Counted from the stretch's first letter, positions 34,021 through 52,538 are shown. The stretch is 64,000 nt of DNA from Portunus trituberculatus (GCF_017591435.1 NC_059268.1:9086684-9150683); one strand, 5' to 3'. A program made the numbers and translations. Notes: generated by a model not told the origin, from the letters alone.

Positions 34021-34111
<91 letters not shown>
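34021..34111. repeat. (AC)n microsatellite, then CACCAT-rich
   Basis: About 91 bp of (AC)n, followed by a 40-bp ACC/ATC patch. Confidence 0.97.
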
Positions 34112-34112
<1 letters not shown>

Positions 34113-34610
34113 ACTTTAATCACCACCACCATCACCATCATCATCACTGTTTCCTTCCCATCTCCCAAAGCAGCGATGATTAGTAAACGCTACACAATCA
34201 AGCTATATCTTCAGTTTGCATCTCCTAGTGTATCCCTCTTTTTTCTCCTCTTTCCTAAATCTAGTGTTCCTTGCACATAGATTGGACCGTCACGCGCACG
34301 CCCGCTAGCCATCCTTCACCCGAGGCTGGTCACGACTTTCCTGGACTTACACTCCTCTAGATCCTGTCTCCCTCCCTCACCCTCTAATATATTGCCACCA
34401 GTCTGCTGGAAGGACTTAACTGCCTCCTCGATGGTACGGGCGCTTATCTTAGTCCATTTTTTTTTTAAGGTAGTAAATCGTTCCTTTTTTCTCCCTCGAG
34501 TCGTGCTCACAACAACATCCTGTTTGTGAGAAGAGTTTAGAGCTGAGGAAGAAAGGAACATCGCTTCAGTGCATGATTTCTTTCATATTCAGTGTATTTG
34601 TAACGCTACA

Positions 34611-35465
<855 letters not shown>

Positions 35466-35553
<88 letters not shown>
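35466..35553. repeat. (AC)n microsatellite
   Basis: About 88 bp of (AC)n. Confidence 0.98.
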
Positions 35554-35555
<2 letters not shown>

Positions 35556-35910
35556 TCATGATGGCACTGCGACTGTCGGCTACATTCGTCGTTACCTTCG
35601 TTGTTTATTGTTGTTCTTATCATTATTTCGGGATTACTACTGCGTCTAGTTGTCTTGTTTTGCTTTGCATCTAGATGTCTTGTTTTGCTTTGATCCCAGA
35701 TACCCAGCTTCTATCATTGCTAGGGATAACTTACTTTACTCGAGTCTCATAGAAATCCTGGATCCTGTCATGTGATAATTGTAATTTCTTTGTCCCATAG
35801 TTTATTACGTTCCCTAAACATTTCTCTGGTCGAAATAATTACTAAGTAGGTTTAAAGGAGACTGGTGTTTTTTTTCTTAGTTAATAGTTGAATCTTTCGG
35901 TTTATGTTGC

Positions 35911-35913
<3 letters not shown>

Positions 35914-35979
<66 letters not shown>
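35914..35979. repeat. (GT)n microsatellite
   Basis: About 66 bp of (GT)n. Confidence 0.98.
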
Positions 35980-35982
<3 letters not shown>

Positions 35983-36202
35983 TTTCAGTGGAAAGAAAGG
36001 AAAGCAGTATGAGTGAGGGGACAACAGGCAGGCAAGGAGGTCCCGAAAGGAATGGGGTACAGCCAATAACGGATGGGAGGCAGTAAGAGGAAAAGAAGAC
36101 ATTGAGAAAGGAAGGCGGGTCATTACAGGCTGGTGGAGAGCCCTTGGTCCATTGTCGCCCTTCTGACACACGCCCTCTTTCTCAACCTGAAATCGGTTAA
36201 GC

Positions 36203-36360
36203 CTCCTCCTCCTTCTTCTCCTCCTCCTCCTCCTCCTCCTCCTCCTCCTCCTCCTCCTCCTCCTCCTCCTCCTCCTCCTCCTCCTCCTCCTCCTCCTCCT
36301 TCTCCTCCTTCTCCTTCTCCTTCTTCTGCTTCTTCTTCTCCTCCTCCTTCTCTTCCTCAT
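36203..36360. repeat. (CTC)n/(CTT)n trinucleotide tract
   Basis: About 80 bp of pure (CCT)n at its centre, with CTT-containing flanks. It gives poly-Pro on + and poly-Arg on -, neither treated as protein. Confidence 0.97.

Positions 36361-38054
<1,694 letters not shown>

Positions 38055-38089
<35 letters not shown>
38055..38089. repeat. (GA)n microsatellite
   Basis: About 35 bp of (GA)n. Confidence 0.96.
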
Positions 38090-38091
<2 letters not shown>

Positions 38092-38674
38092 CTACGTAGG
38101 TGCCTGTCAAAAAAAAGAAAACATTAAGCAAGAATTTGAAGAAGAGAAAGCGCCTTTTTTTCACACTTCCCTAACAAGACATTTGGTGAAAGAATGTGCC
38201 TGTTTCTCCTCCCTTTAGACATTCCTCACTTCTTTCAAGCTTCTTACATACGCACATCAAGTAGGAGGACCGTGGACTGTAAAGTGAATGGAGGAGGAGT
38301 TTGGTAGAGAAGGAATAGTGAAAAGCTAAATACATCACATCTGAGAACAAGCAGGAGAGATTTTCAGGCATCAAGGTTTAATTCTCAGAAGTTTAGAATC
38401 GTGGGTATTTTGGTACCGACAGACCGAGACAAAGAGAGAAAGAAAGATAGGAAGAGACAAAGAGACAGAGCAAAGAGCGAAGAAGATAGACTTTTAGACA
38501 GATATGATCGTAAAGTTGGGAAAATAGAGGAGTGATGGAGGAAGAAAGGGTATGACAAAGATAAACATTACTAATTGACTGACCTCACTCTTCAAACCAG
38601 ATGGAAGAACAGACGTGGCGTGAGAGAGACAATGAGAGATGAAAAGCTGAGCGAGGCGAAATTCAGACATGCAC

Positions 38675-38676
<2 letters not shown>

Positions 38677-38752
<76 letters not shown>
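38677..38752. repeat. (GT)n microsatellite
   Basis: About 76 bp of (GT)n. Confidence 0.98.
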
Positions 38753-38754
<2 letters not shown>

Positions 38755-39157
38755 TTGGGGAGCTGTGCAATGACCCAAGAAAGAGTTATACTGAAAGGGA
38801 GACTCACGTAATGACATACAGACTTACAGACAAACACAAAGACGCACACTCGATCAAACACGCAAGATAAGCAGACAGATAACTCAAGAAACACAAGCAG
38901 ACATACAGACAGACACATACCTTCACAGAAACATAAGAGAGAGTAAACAAGAGTACGAAGACATTACCCTCAAAATTTTAAGTTTTTATCCTTCCTTCTA
39001 CATCAAATATTTCATTCCCTGATGTATTTTCCCCAGGCACACTTTTCTCCTTCTAAAGAATAGTAGTGTTTTCGTCCTTGCTGCGTGTAAGCGGACAAAA
39101 CCGTGGCTTGGAAATTACTTTACTGAGAAAATAACCTAATTCAACTGAGCATCACCG

Positions 39158-39160
<3 letters not shown>

Positions 39161-39240
<80 letters not shown>

Positions 39241-39776
39241 AGGAAAGAGACTCAGAAAAGAACAAACACTGGAAAAATATTGGGACAGCATTAAGAAAAG
39301 TTACAAGTTTCAGTGAAAAGCAGAAGGGTAGGAAGAGGAGGGGGAGGAAGGAAAGAAAAAGGCATAGGAGGAGGAGGAGGAGGAGGAGGAGGAGGAGGAG
39401 GAAGACAAAGGTGACAGGATCTTGGGGGCAAAAACACTGGAGGAAACGGAGAAGGATATGGAGGGGAAAGAGAAGAATAATGACTGAAAGTGTAAAAATG
39501 GAACAAAAAAGAACAAAGGAAGACCTGGATGGAAGATCTGAAGGAGGCGGACAAGGAGAAAGCGAAGAAGGAGAACGAGGAGGCAAAAAAAGAAATAAGA
39601 AACGACATGAGGAGAAAATGGACGAGAAAGAGAGGAGGAATTACTAGAAAATGCAAAAATGAAGGATATAGCGAATGTGAATATTTGGTAAAGGAGAAGG
39701 AAGATATGAAGGAAGGAGGAAGAGAAATGCGAGGGAAAAGGAGGAGGAGGAGAAGGAGGAAAGGGAAAACATCCTG
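39161..39776. repeat. Polypurine block: (GA)n, (GGA)n and A/G-rich DNA
   Basis: (GA)n at 39161-39239 is followed by almost continuous purine-rich DNA to 39776, including (GGA)n at 39366-39402. Long frames on both strands here are low-complexity and are rejected as genes. Confidence 0.85.
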
Positions 39777-40309
39777 ACTCAGCTTGGAATGAAATCCTGC
39801 TTTTGGAATCTTGCCAAATACACTTTATCGTTGCCTCCCTATCTCCTATGGACACCAATTCAACACGTAAAGCCACGCCCTAGGACTCCACGAACCTCTG
39901 CCGGCGAGACGGAGCCAAGATACTGGAGAATATAAGGATAAAAATAGAGACTCGGATAGACTTGTACAACTGGCTGCACTTCACACGGATCTTTCATGTT
40001 TGTTTACATATTCTTAACATTACTGGTGTATTTGTTTATTTATTTATAGTTTTTGCTTCGTTTACATGGTGCTTCTGTCAATCCATCTTGCCTGCCTTCC
40101 GACACATTACTTCCCTCCTTCTCTTCAGTCCTTTTTTTTTTTTTTTTGTTACTTTCTAAAGAGAAGTCACACATTTTTTCGCTATGGATGCAAGGCGTTG
40201 ACGTGAACAGATGATCACAGCGAGCTACAGTAGACATGCTGGCGTTAGTATTCATAACATTAAGTAAATGACCTCGCTATGGGAATTGTACGAATTGTAA
40301 CGTTGAAGA

Positions 40310-40560
40310 CTTTTACTCACATACATTTACACGACGTAGGGACAGACAAACGTACATAAAAGAGGTAGAAAAACAGATAGAAATAGAGACAAGAAGAAAA
40401 AGAGAAATAGGAAAGGAGACAAACAGAAAGACAGAAACACAGAGACAGAATAAACACGCAAACAAAAACAAACAGAAAACAGACAGACGTAAAAAAAAAA
40501 AGCAGGCAGACAGAGAAACGGTAAAAAAATAGAGAAAAAAATAAAACCTGACAAAAAAAC
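40310..40560. repeat. Degenerate ACAG/AAAC-rich tract
   Basis: GACA, AACA and AAAAA words with almost no T. It looks like a decayed (GACA)n array, similar to 38820-38930 and 50890-51100. Confidence 0.6.
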
Positions 40561-40930
40561 ATTGAGATATCAGATGTTTATCAAAAAATATCTAGTTACA
40601 AATTTTCAAAATAAAGATAAGAATCAAGAGGAAAAGGAAGAGGAGGAGAAGGAGGAGGAATATGTAAGGCAAGACGGTTAGATAAGGAAGGAAAGTAAGG
40701 GAAAGAAATACGAGGCGATTTGCTAATGCATGTCATTGACGGCAGCGAGGCGCCAGGCGAGGGTTGTTTGTGTGTTGAAGGCTGTCTGATTGAGTCCGGT
40801 GGGAGGGAAGGAAGGAAAGCGGAGAGCAGAAAGTGACGATCGTGAGACACTTTATTCTTCACCTTTGTCTAAAGAATTTTGATTTATGAAACTCAAATAT
40901 GACAGAATGATTGGCTGCCCCTCACTACCG

Positions 40931-40956
40931 AGACAGACAGACAGACAGAGAGAGAG

Positions 40957-41022
<66 letters not shown>
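40931..41022. repeat. (GACA)n-(GA)n
   Basis: Four or five GACA units run through AGAG into about 60 bp of (GA)n. Confidence 0.96.
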
Positions 41023-41024
<2 letters not shown>

Positions 41025-42792
41025 CATATGGAGTGACAAGAATGTTTCATTAGTTTGGTCAGACATGTAGAATTAATCCAAAATAGTCAAATCAACTTTT
41101 TTCTAATACTTTGGTAATCATCCTCCCTCTTCTTGTCCCTCTTCGTATTCTCCTCTTCTTCCTTTCTTCATCCTTCCTTTTTCTGTCCTACGTATCCCTG
41201 TGCTTTTTTTTCCTTCTACATATCCTCTTCAGCAATCAATACAGTATTATTATTATTCCTACATTAACACCTCTTTTCGTACTCAAGCATAATATTTGTA
41301 ATTCCTTGTTCCTCTTCCTTCTCCCATAACTCAATTTCCTCTTGCTTCAGCCCACTTCCTACTCCTCCACCTTCGCCGCATCATCCTTTCTCATCACCTT
41401 TCCCCCCCTAGTCTGAGGTCCCAGGAGGCTGCACAACACGCACCACTGCGTCGAGGCGTCTAGGGCAGCGGCTCTCCCTACCTAGGAATCCTGTATCTAC
41501 TTAACCCTGAGGCAACATGTGCACTAATCCCAAGGGCTTCCATTTGTCATCAGGGTCGAAAATAGCAGCTTGTTGAATAATTTATTTATAAGGTTTATCT
41601 GTGTATCCATGTAACCCCTCCGTATCTTATCACTTGATAAGGGTGAGTGAGTGCAGACGAGATTGCTACTCGAGTATATGAGTTTTTTTTTTTTTTATGT
41701 ACTCTATTAGATATCGAGGAAAGTATTGACGACTCATGAGCAGGATAGTGGTGATAGTGTATTGAATGTAGGCGGTGGTGGTACTGGTAGTGCTGGCAAG
41801 AAGTGACTCAGTACATGCATGAAGAAAAAAAAAATAACGAATTATGTGTATATATGTGCGTTTATACAAAAACGTGGGAAGAAATATTAATGAGAACGTA
41901 ACCTTCTTCGCAAAAACTTTCCTTTTATGAAATCAGCGTTGAGTCATCATGATTTCCCCCACATAGAGGCCTCGGCGTCGTGTTCTGCTCATCTAGCACG
42001 ACCTCTCCTAATAGCCATGCCGGTAGTGGCGATGAGAGGCACCGGAGCCAATTTCACAGCGACTCCCCATGGGATGCTGTACGGGGCCCTCGTGGTGAAG
42101 GGGAGCGGGTGAGGAAGGCGGCAAGGGAGAGCTCTAATAGGAATGACTGAGGCAGAGTCAGATAGGGAATAATTAGGAAGGAACTGAGAGAGGGACCGAC
42201 CTGAACTTACTAGAGGGAAGGACAGCTAACATAGAGGAATGAAGAGGACTGGAGAAGGAAGGAGGCACCATGGCAGTGTGAGGGAATGAAGGGAAATGGA
42301 AGAATGGGAAAAAAAGGGAAAAAAAAGTAGTGCAACCAAGCTGAGAAGACCATAATAAATCCCGCAAGACATATACGTCAAGATGAGACCTGAATCTTCT
42401 TAACTCAGCGCAGTAAAGAAGGAATGAATTATGCAAACAAAAATGTGGGGGAGGGGGGAGTTGAAGCAAGACTGAGTTGCAGGAGGGAAAGGGGAGCGGA
42501 GCTGATAAGATGGGAGGGGAGTGGATGGTGGGAGTGCAATGGAAAATGGATACAGAGAGAAATGGGAGGATTCACCTTTAGTAACCCTGCACAAGATTTA
42601 TTCACAACCACTCTGTATAATTCTCCTCTGATATCGCTCTCCCTTTTCATTTGCATCCCTTCGTCCTCCTGTGTGTGCAATGAGCCGAAGCAGAAAGCGC
42701 AGAGCAGGGACGTGAGTTTCTGTAAGCTTTTCATAGATTTTACCATACTTTTGGCCTTGACCCTTCTAAAAGACAGATCTCCTAATTCTTAA
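41023..42792. other. Noncoding; no recognised gene
   Basis: Pyrimidine-rich at 41110-41400, then a GC-richer patch at 41410-41480, then A/G-rich DNA at 42115-42560. The 61-codon frame at 41927-42112 has no recognisable motif or donor. Confidence 0.4.
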
Positions 42793-43000
42793 CCCCCCCT
42801 TCAATACCGGGACACATTTTTACCTTGAGATTTGTGTACGATTATACCACTTTATTGACATTAGGAAGGGTTTATGAAGGTCAGAAGATTAATAGCCACA
42901 GTCTGGACTATTTTCATCCTCACATAAGTTTCTGAAGCTGTATAAAACCACCAAATAGTAAGTAGAATGAATATGGAAACGCGTCATGGTACTGAATAGG
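42793..43000 (-). mobile_element. TTAA-flanked MITE, piggyBac-type, copy 2
   Basis: A 208-bp element between TTAA at 42789-42792 and TTAA at 43001-43004. It is in reverse orientation relative to copy 1. Its ends read CCCCCCTTCAATACCGG and GGTACTGAATAGG. It has the full shared interior (TTTGTGTACGATTA, ATTAGGAAGGG, CACAGTCTGGACTATT). Confidence 0.85.
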
Positions 43001-43254
43001 TTAAAGGGATTTCCTAACTCAATTTGTGACTTCTTTCGTTTCCTTCATAGTGTCTCCCTGTATGGATAATTATCGTCACTAGTAATTACCTTCTGTGTAT
43101 GTAATTCCCTGTAGATGTCCTATTGTGAAGTCTAATACTACTGCTGTTCATGTTATGTTACCTTGTGGAACGGTCGAGTTAACTAGTATTCTGAACTTGT
43201 TATTGTGTTCGTGTCGTCTCTTTTCCCTCGTGGACTCGTGAGGCTCATGTTACA

Positions 43255-43297
43255 AGAGGAGGAGGAGGAGGAGGAGGAGGAGGAGGAGGAGGAGGAG
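43255..43297. repeat. (GGA)n microsatellite
   Basis: About 43 bp of (GGA)n. (TAC)n lies nearby at 43350-43390. Confidence 0.95.
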
Positions 43298-43390
43298 AAC
43301 TACAAAAGGGTCATTTGCTGATGATAAGAATTTATTAAGAACTACTACAATAACATTACTACTACTACTACTATTACTACTACCACCACC

Positions 43391-44370
43391 ATCAGCACTG
43401 CTACTTCCTCTACTACAACTACAAAGTACCAGTGTTGAATAGCCCTTGGGAATATAGAGGAGGGGGAGCCAGTGAGCCGAGTGATAAAAGGTGATGCTGA
43501 CAGACTAGAAAAGTAGAAGAAAAGATAAAAAGATGTCAGAGGGGCGTCTTTTTTTTTCTTTAGGTCGTTGAATCTTCTCATACTCTACCTTTTGCACTCC
43601 ATAAAGTCTCCACCTCTCCAGTCCTTTCTTCTTTCTCACCTTTTTGTCATTTATATTCCTACTTAATGTGTGATGTGTCTTTTTGTTACATTTCTCATTG
43701 TCTAGACCACACATTGCCTCTGTGTTGCTGACCATCACATTGACTCAAAAGGTGAGGAGGGAAGCAAGGTAACGAGAGGCAGACGAAGAGAAAAACTTGC
43801 CCTCACATCTTTTTCACCCGCCATGAAGTCCCTAGCGTACATTTCTAAGCTGGGTCTCGTTATAGGATGCACAGTACTTTGTTTACCATCGACTCTCAAC
43901 TTGACTCTCATTTATCCTTCTCCACACGACGCTTTATCACCTCCATTCATCTTCAATTGTCCTGTTCTTTCCTTGTTCCCATTGTCCACCTCCATCCTTA
44001 TCTCTCTCTCTCATTTCTTCACTTCCCCACTAATTTCTCTAGTTCTCTCAGCCTCCTGCGTGTATTTCTCCCTCTTCCGCCCCCTTTCCCTGTCTGTCTT
44101 GCTGTCCTTCCCTCCTTCCCCCAACTCCCCCTCCCTGTTCCCTCCCCACAGCTCCATCCAATCTCATTGTCCGCCCCAACACTCTTCTGTTGTATTGTTT
44201 TCCGAGGGTCTTAAAGTTGAGAGACGCCACCCCAAGAACCTTCGTCAAGCTCATCCCGCCGCTTTGCTGGGCAATGTTCGTTTTATACATATATATTTAC
44301 TGTGCTGTGACAAAAATTCAGTCAGATGTCCATTTTATTATATCATAAAGAATGAATTATCTAGAATAGG
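43391..44370. other. Noncoding, pyrimidine-rich
   Basis: From 43900 to 44180 the + strand is C/T-rich, which creates a long Ser/Pro/Leu-rich frame (43823-44503) that runs on into a SINE and is not a gene. Confidence 0.45.
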
Positions 44371-44375
44371 CGGTG

Positions 44376-44672
44376 GTATAGTGGATATAGTGGTAAGCGT
44401 GGAATCGGGCAGACGTTCATGCGTAGGTTCGAATACCATCAAGAACTGCCTTGAAACTTTGCCATTTGCCGAGTGGTTTAAAGTTACCTGCATGTCACCA
44501 TGATACCCAAATTCTAGATGGTTACACCAAAGATGCATTTGGGTGATGATATGGGACTTAATATGGGTACCAATATAAATAAAATTGCCTGCGCCACTAA
44601 TGGGTGGAAGCTGAACAGCGCTTCCCCATACTCTTCAAGTATACCTACAGGTGCTATAGGCCGTATGATATA
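44376..44672 (+). mobile_element. tRNA-derived SINE, family 2, copy C
   Basis: The most complete family 2 copy. A GGTATAGTGGATATAGTGGT-type head, B box AGGTTCGAATACC, and body blocks GAGTGGTTTAAAGTTACCT, ACACCAAAGATGCATTTGGG and TTCAAGTATACCTACAGG. It is followed within 20 bp by an A-rich tail (44671-44688). Confidence 0.82.
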
Positions 44673-44689
44673 AAAAAATAATAATAATT

Positions 44690-45649
44690 CTTACCAGGTG
44701 CCGGTCATTGTATCTGCTAATTCTTGTCTGTTGAGCTGCTATTGAATCAGGTGCCTCCATCGAAGTCCAGCATGATGTACACTGTCTTGAAGAAAATCGT
44801 TTTTAGCACGCTACAGTTATGTCTCAAATGCAGATCATAAGAGCATACCACCACCCGCACAACCAACGAAAATAACCTCTACCTGCAACTCTAAGAGACC
44901 TTTCTTCAAGGAATCTTCATGGCTAAGCTCCGCGTCAGTAACAGTTGCTTCTCTCCAAAACGGAATCTCGGAACCTTCAAGAGACGCATCCACCATCATG
45001 GGATTTTCAAGGGCTTAAGAAAGAGAGATTCAGGACTCAGAATATTACACAAAAATTCACAGACGTCGGTTCATAAACCATCAAGTAAACATATTCCAAC
45101 CAAGAGAAATAAATATAAGAACAAAATGCATAAAACAATGAAGATAAACATGCACAAAAAGAACGTGAAATAAAATACGAGGATGCCCAGAGGAAGCAAT
45201 AAAGGAAATGTGACGAGGAATGGCGGAGTAGAGATGGAAGGAAGATAAAAAGGAAATCCTGCAAAAATTCTACGCAGTGGCTAGAAATAGAACGTGACAA
45301 ATATTTTTACTTCTCCCCTCATCCGTTTTTCTTTTTTTTTTATACCCAGTCTTTCAATTTAATTTTCGAGAGCATTACATCCTCCTCCGATCACCCTCCC
45401 ATCACCCGAAATTGGATTATCTACTTTGAATAGATCCCGAGCACCATCAAAACGAGCTCACGTACTCCCCATCAGAGCAGAGCCTCTTGGCAGAAGGTGA
45501 ACTGGAATATAACCCGTGAAGAGAAGTAGGAAATAGGTTGTTTTTGCATACCGTTTTAACAAATGTGTGTTGACCTAAATATTGCTCTTGGTGACCTTGT
45601 GATGCAGCAGCTCTATGATTCTGTTTCGATACAAATACTTTTCTTTCGT
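44690..45649. other. Noncoding spacer
   Basis: AT-rich, with no splice-bounded exon. The 84-codon frame at 44919-45173 is Lys/His-rich without motifs. Confidence 0.4.
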
Positions 45650-45831
<182 letters not shown>

Positions 45832-46289
45832 CACTTCCCACGTCAAGGCCAAGATCCGTCTCAATAATCCCCGTGGCGTGTCCCTTCCACAGAAGTTGCA
45901 AGATATACTCTAGGAGGAGCTGTAGCCTTTTGCATAGTGATGAGGGTGTCCTTTGGGAGTAGGAAGCGGCGGAGAAGGAATAGAGGAGAACAGGAGAGGA
46001 AGAAAGGAGGAGGAGGAGGATGAGATGGTGGTTGTAAGGATTATAGTTTCAGGGATAGCGAAAAGAGGAGCATAAAGGAGCATGAAGAAAGACCAAACTG
46101 TTGAAAATTTCTTGGTCATTTACGATAGTCTTTGTGGTGAGTTACACTATTTGTTCTGAGGTGAGATGGAAGAGATAGTAAAGGAGGAAGGCCTCTCCCC
46201 CAACTGTTGATCCCTACGGCTGTGGTTGCTTAGAGAAGGTGGAAAAGAAGGAAAATAAAAAAAGAAAAAAGAATGTGTTATTATATTTC

Positions 46290-47598
<1,309 letters not shown>

Positions 47599-47646
<48 letters not shown>
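47599..47646. repeat. (GA)n microsatellite
   Basis: About 48 bp of (GA)n, with GTGC/GCGC-type alternating DNA shortly after, at 47682-47709. Confidence 0.96.
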
Positions 47647-47649
<3 letters not shown>

Positions 47650-47946
47650 TATCCATTCTTTCTTTTGATTCAACAGTATGCGTGTGTGTGTGCGTGCGCG
47701 CGCGCGTGTGAAGGCGTAGGTTTGCGTGACTTGGCAATCACTACTTTTCATAAAACTACGCGCACATTAATTATGTGCTTCCAGGCTTCAAAAGGGGCCT
47801 TAGAGATGCGTGCTTCACCATCTGATGGGGACAAAAATCCAAGCAGTCGCTAATTAGAGTTGCGGGAAATCGATCAGTTAGTTTATAAGGATATCGTTTT
47901 TTCTTACCATTACTTGATTTTTGTTCTTATATAAATGCTTAATGTA

Positions 47947-47971
47947 TATGTATGTATGTATGTATGTATGT

Positions 47972-48010
<39 letters not shown>
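47947..48010. repeat. (ATGT)n-(GA)n
   Basis: About seven ATGT units, then about 35 bp of (GA)n. Confidence 0.96.
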
Positions 48011-48012
<2 letters not shown>

Positions 48013-48144
48013 TAGTGTTAACCGCCGAGGCACATATGTACTACTAATGAGTTAACTGATATCCACCCTCTGTGTCTCTACTGTCCCGCTTGGGTTTGGT
48101 GAAGTAGAGTCAGTGGTTAGTGTTTCCTGTCATGATTTTATAGA

Positions 48145-49633
<1,489 letters not shown>

Positions 49634-49707
<74 letters not shown>

Positions 49708-49718
49708 TGATTCATTCT

Positions 49719-49792
<74 letters not shown>
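49634..49792. repeat. (GT)n-(GA)n, then (CT)n
   Basis: About 51 bp of (GT)n and 22 bp of (GA)n, a 15-bp spacer, then about 71 bp of (CT)n. GA and CT face each other as complementary runs. Confidence 0.97.
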
Positions 49793-49795
<3 letters not shown>

Positions 49796-50401
49796 CGCTC
49801 GAGACGTGTCCTATCAGTTACCTCTTATATATACACTCAGTTTTTTCTTTCTTTCTTTTTCGAACGATAAAAATGAGGATTTTTATCAGCTTCCGCAAAG
49901 TTCAGTAAACTTGAACCGCTCACTCACTTGTCAGATGCTACCCCAAACGGCCCCGCCCTTTGAAGTGAGAGAGGGAAGAAGAAGAAAAAAAATAGACTAA
50001 GAGGAATGAAAAAAAAGGTGAATATATGCTTATTAATTGGAATGTGAATAACGTGTGCTCCTTCTTTCACTATTTTCACTATTTTCAATGATGTCTCGTT
50101 ACTGTTTCCCATCAGAGAGCGTTCCTTCCCACCATGTTTCATTTCCCGCATCACCCTTGCCATTTTTCCACGCTCTCCCCTTTCTGCTTCCCCGTTTCCA
50201 CTCACATATTGAACTTTCCTTGCCACCCTCTCCCTCCCTCTACTCCCTCTTGTCTCTCCTCCTCTCTCCTTCAGCACTCTACCTACCTCCAGCTAGCTTC
50301 TCCTCCTCCTCCTCCTCCTCCTCCTTCTCCTCAAGCGAGCGAAAGTGATCCAAAAATAACCTCAATTGATTTTTAGACCAGGTGTTAATTACTTTCACGG
50401 A

Positions 50402-50670
<269 letters not shown>

Positions 50671-50889
50671 CCCGCTATCTACCGCACTCAGTTTAATTAT
50701 ACACTACAGTTTAATTGAACAGAATAGGTGTAGAAAATAAGTATTGTAATATTATCGTTAGAATAATTAATGAATTGAGTCTATCCATTTCGATTAATTG
50801 TCTTTTTCTTTTTTCTGTCCTGAAAGCTGAAAGGTGTTTTTTTTCATATCAAACAGAATCAGATAGTGAGACATATAAAAACATCGATA

Positions 50890-52111
50890 CTGGCAAATGT
50901 AGATACAGACAGACAGACAGACAGACAAAAAGAGAGACAAATACAAACAGGTAGACAAATAGATATATAGAAAGAGACAGATGAAGACGAATGGACAAAC
51001 ACAGTGACAAATACACATAGGTAGTGAGAGAGAAACGGGGAGATACAGACAGACAAACAGACAGACAGATAGACGAAGAAAGACAAACAGACGAACAGAA
51101 ATAAATAACGCTTGCATCATACGAGATCAATAGTGAGCTTCAAATTGAAAAAGTCTCGGCAGAGGGATTAAATTAAAAAGTCCATGCAGGGAAAAGCTTG
51201 AAGCGATGTTAAATGAGGAATATTCATGAAAAAAAAACTAAGAAATCAATGAAAATTTTGGGATTAGAGATATTAACTGATGCAAGGAAAAAAAAAAAGG
51301 AGGGTAGAAGAGGAGGAAAAAAAGGAAGGTAGAATGAGAGGAAGGAAAGAATGTTAAATAAAGAATAAGAAATCTCAAGAAATATATTACTTTTTTTTCG
51401 GAATTAACAAAACATGAGCTGATGCAAGACAAAAAAAAAAAAACAGGAGTGGAGACAGACAGACATGAAAGAAGGGAGGAAGAGATGGAGGAGAGAGTGT
51501 TATATGTAGAAGAGTACAGAAAATGATCAAACAAATGGATGTGCTACAAACGATATAAGTCGATTAAGTTCAGCCTGAAAAGTGAATTTGAAATAATTAG
51601 GAAAAAACAGAATAAGCTGAAGGAATAAGAGCTTAGCATAATGAATAGATAATTGGTAGAGAAAATTGGAAACACTTGATGGAATACAAAGCAGGCTGTG
51701 AGAGTGAAGAGATAAACTTAGAGAAAAACTAACTTTCAATAATATAAGATAAACTTTAGGAATAAAAGGAATCGAGGGAATGTAAAAGTAAATTGAAAAA
51801 ATAGCTAGACATTAGAAAAGTAACCGAATGAAATACAAAAGAGTAAAGGGAATATAAATGAAACTAAAGGCATTGATAAAAGTAAGAAGAAAAGAAAGAT
51901 GAGCTAAGAGAGGGAACACCAAGTAAATTTAGAGACTAGAAAAAAAAATTGTAATATTAGTAAAAATCTGGAAAAGTTATATCTAATTCAGTGAATACAA
52001 AATCAAGCAAATAAAAGTAAGATGAGAAGAGAGTAAATTAATAAATAGAAAAATAAAACTGATGAAATGAAAGGAAAGCTAAGAAACAAAATTAAACATT
52101 AAATGGAGAGT
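50890..52111. other. Degenerate GACA tract, then A/G-rich noncoding DNA
   Basis: GACAGACA words at 50905-51080 decay into purine-rich DNA. From 51140 to 52100 the + strand is strikingly A-rich with few C, with recurring AAATAGAAAA and GAATAAAAG-like words. No frame resembles protein. Confidence 0.5.
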
Positions 52112-52115
52112 TTAA

Positions 52116-52534
52116 CCCCTTCAGTACCACCAGGACGCTTTTCCATATTCATTCTGGTTACTTTATGGTGATTTTATACAGCTTCAGAAACTCATGTGGG
52201 GATTAGAATAGCGAAGACGATGGCCATTAACCCTTTTAGAACTGGGAGACATCTTTACCTTGAGTTTTGTGTACGATTAGACGATTTTATAGACATTAGA
52301 AAGGGTCTATAGAGGTCAAAAGATTAATGGCCACAGTCTTCACTATTCTAATACCCCCAAATAAATTTTTGAAACTGTATAAAATCGCCAAATAGTAACC
52401 AGAATGAATATGAAAACACGTCCTCGTACTGAAGGGGTTAATCTTCTGACCTCCATTCACCCTTCCAAATGTCAATAAAACCGTCTAATCATACGCAAAC
52501 CTCAAGGTAAAAATGCGTCCCGGTACTGAAGGGG
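52116..52534 (+). mobile_element. TTAA-flanked MITE, piggyBac-type, copy 3 (outer, interrupted)
   Basis: Between TTAA at 52112-52115 and TTAA at 52535-52538. The ends CCCCTTCAGTACC and GGTACTGAAGGGG are perfect 13-bp inverted repeats, the best preserved in the window. The element is split at its internal TTAA (GGCCATTAATCTTCTGACC) by copy 4. Removing the insert leaves about 208 bp, the family length. Confidence 0.92.
52231..52437 (-). mobile_element. TTAA-flanked MITE, piggyBac-type, copy 4 (nested)
   Basis: A 207-bp copy in opposite orientation to its host, with TTAA at 52227-52230 and 52438-52441. Its left end (CCCTTTTAGAACTGGG) is degraded and its right end (GTACTGAAGGGG) intact. It lies exactly at a TTAA of the outer copy, which shows target duplication directly. 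Confidence 0.92.
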
Positions 52535-52538
52535 TTAA

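Noticed and set aside
39310..39876. 188-codon minus-strand frame
   Set aside because: Translation of polypurine DNA; Ser/Phe/Pro-rich with no motif.
43823..44503. 226-codon + strand frame
   Set aside because: Ser/Pro/Leu-rich because the DNA is pyrimidine-rich, and its last quarter reads into SINE 2 copy C.
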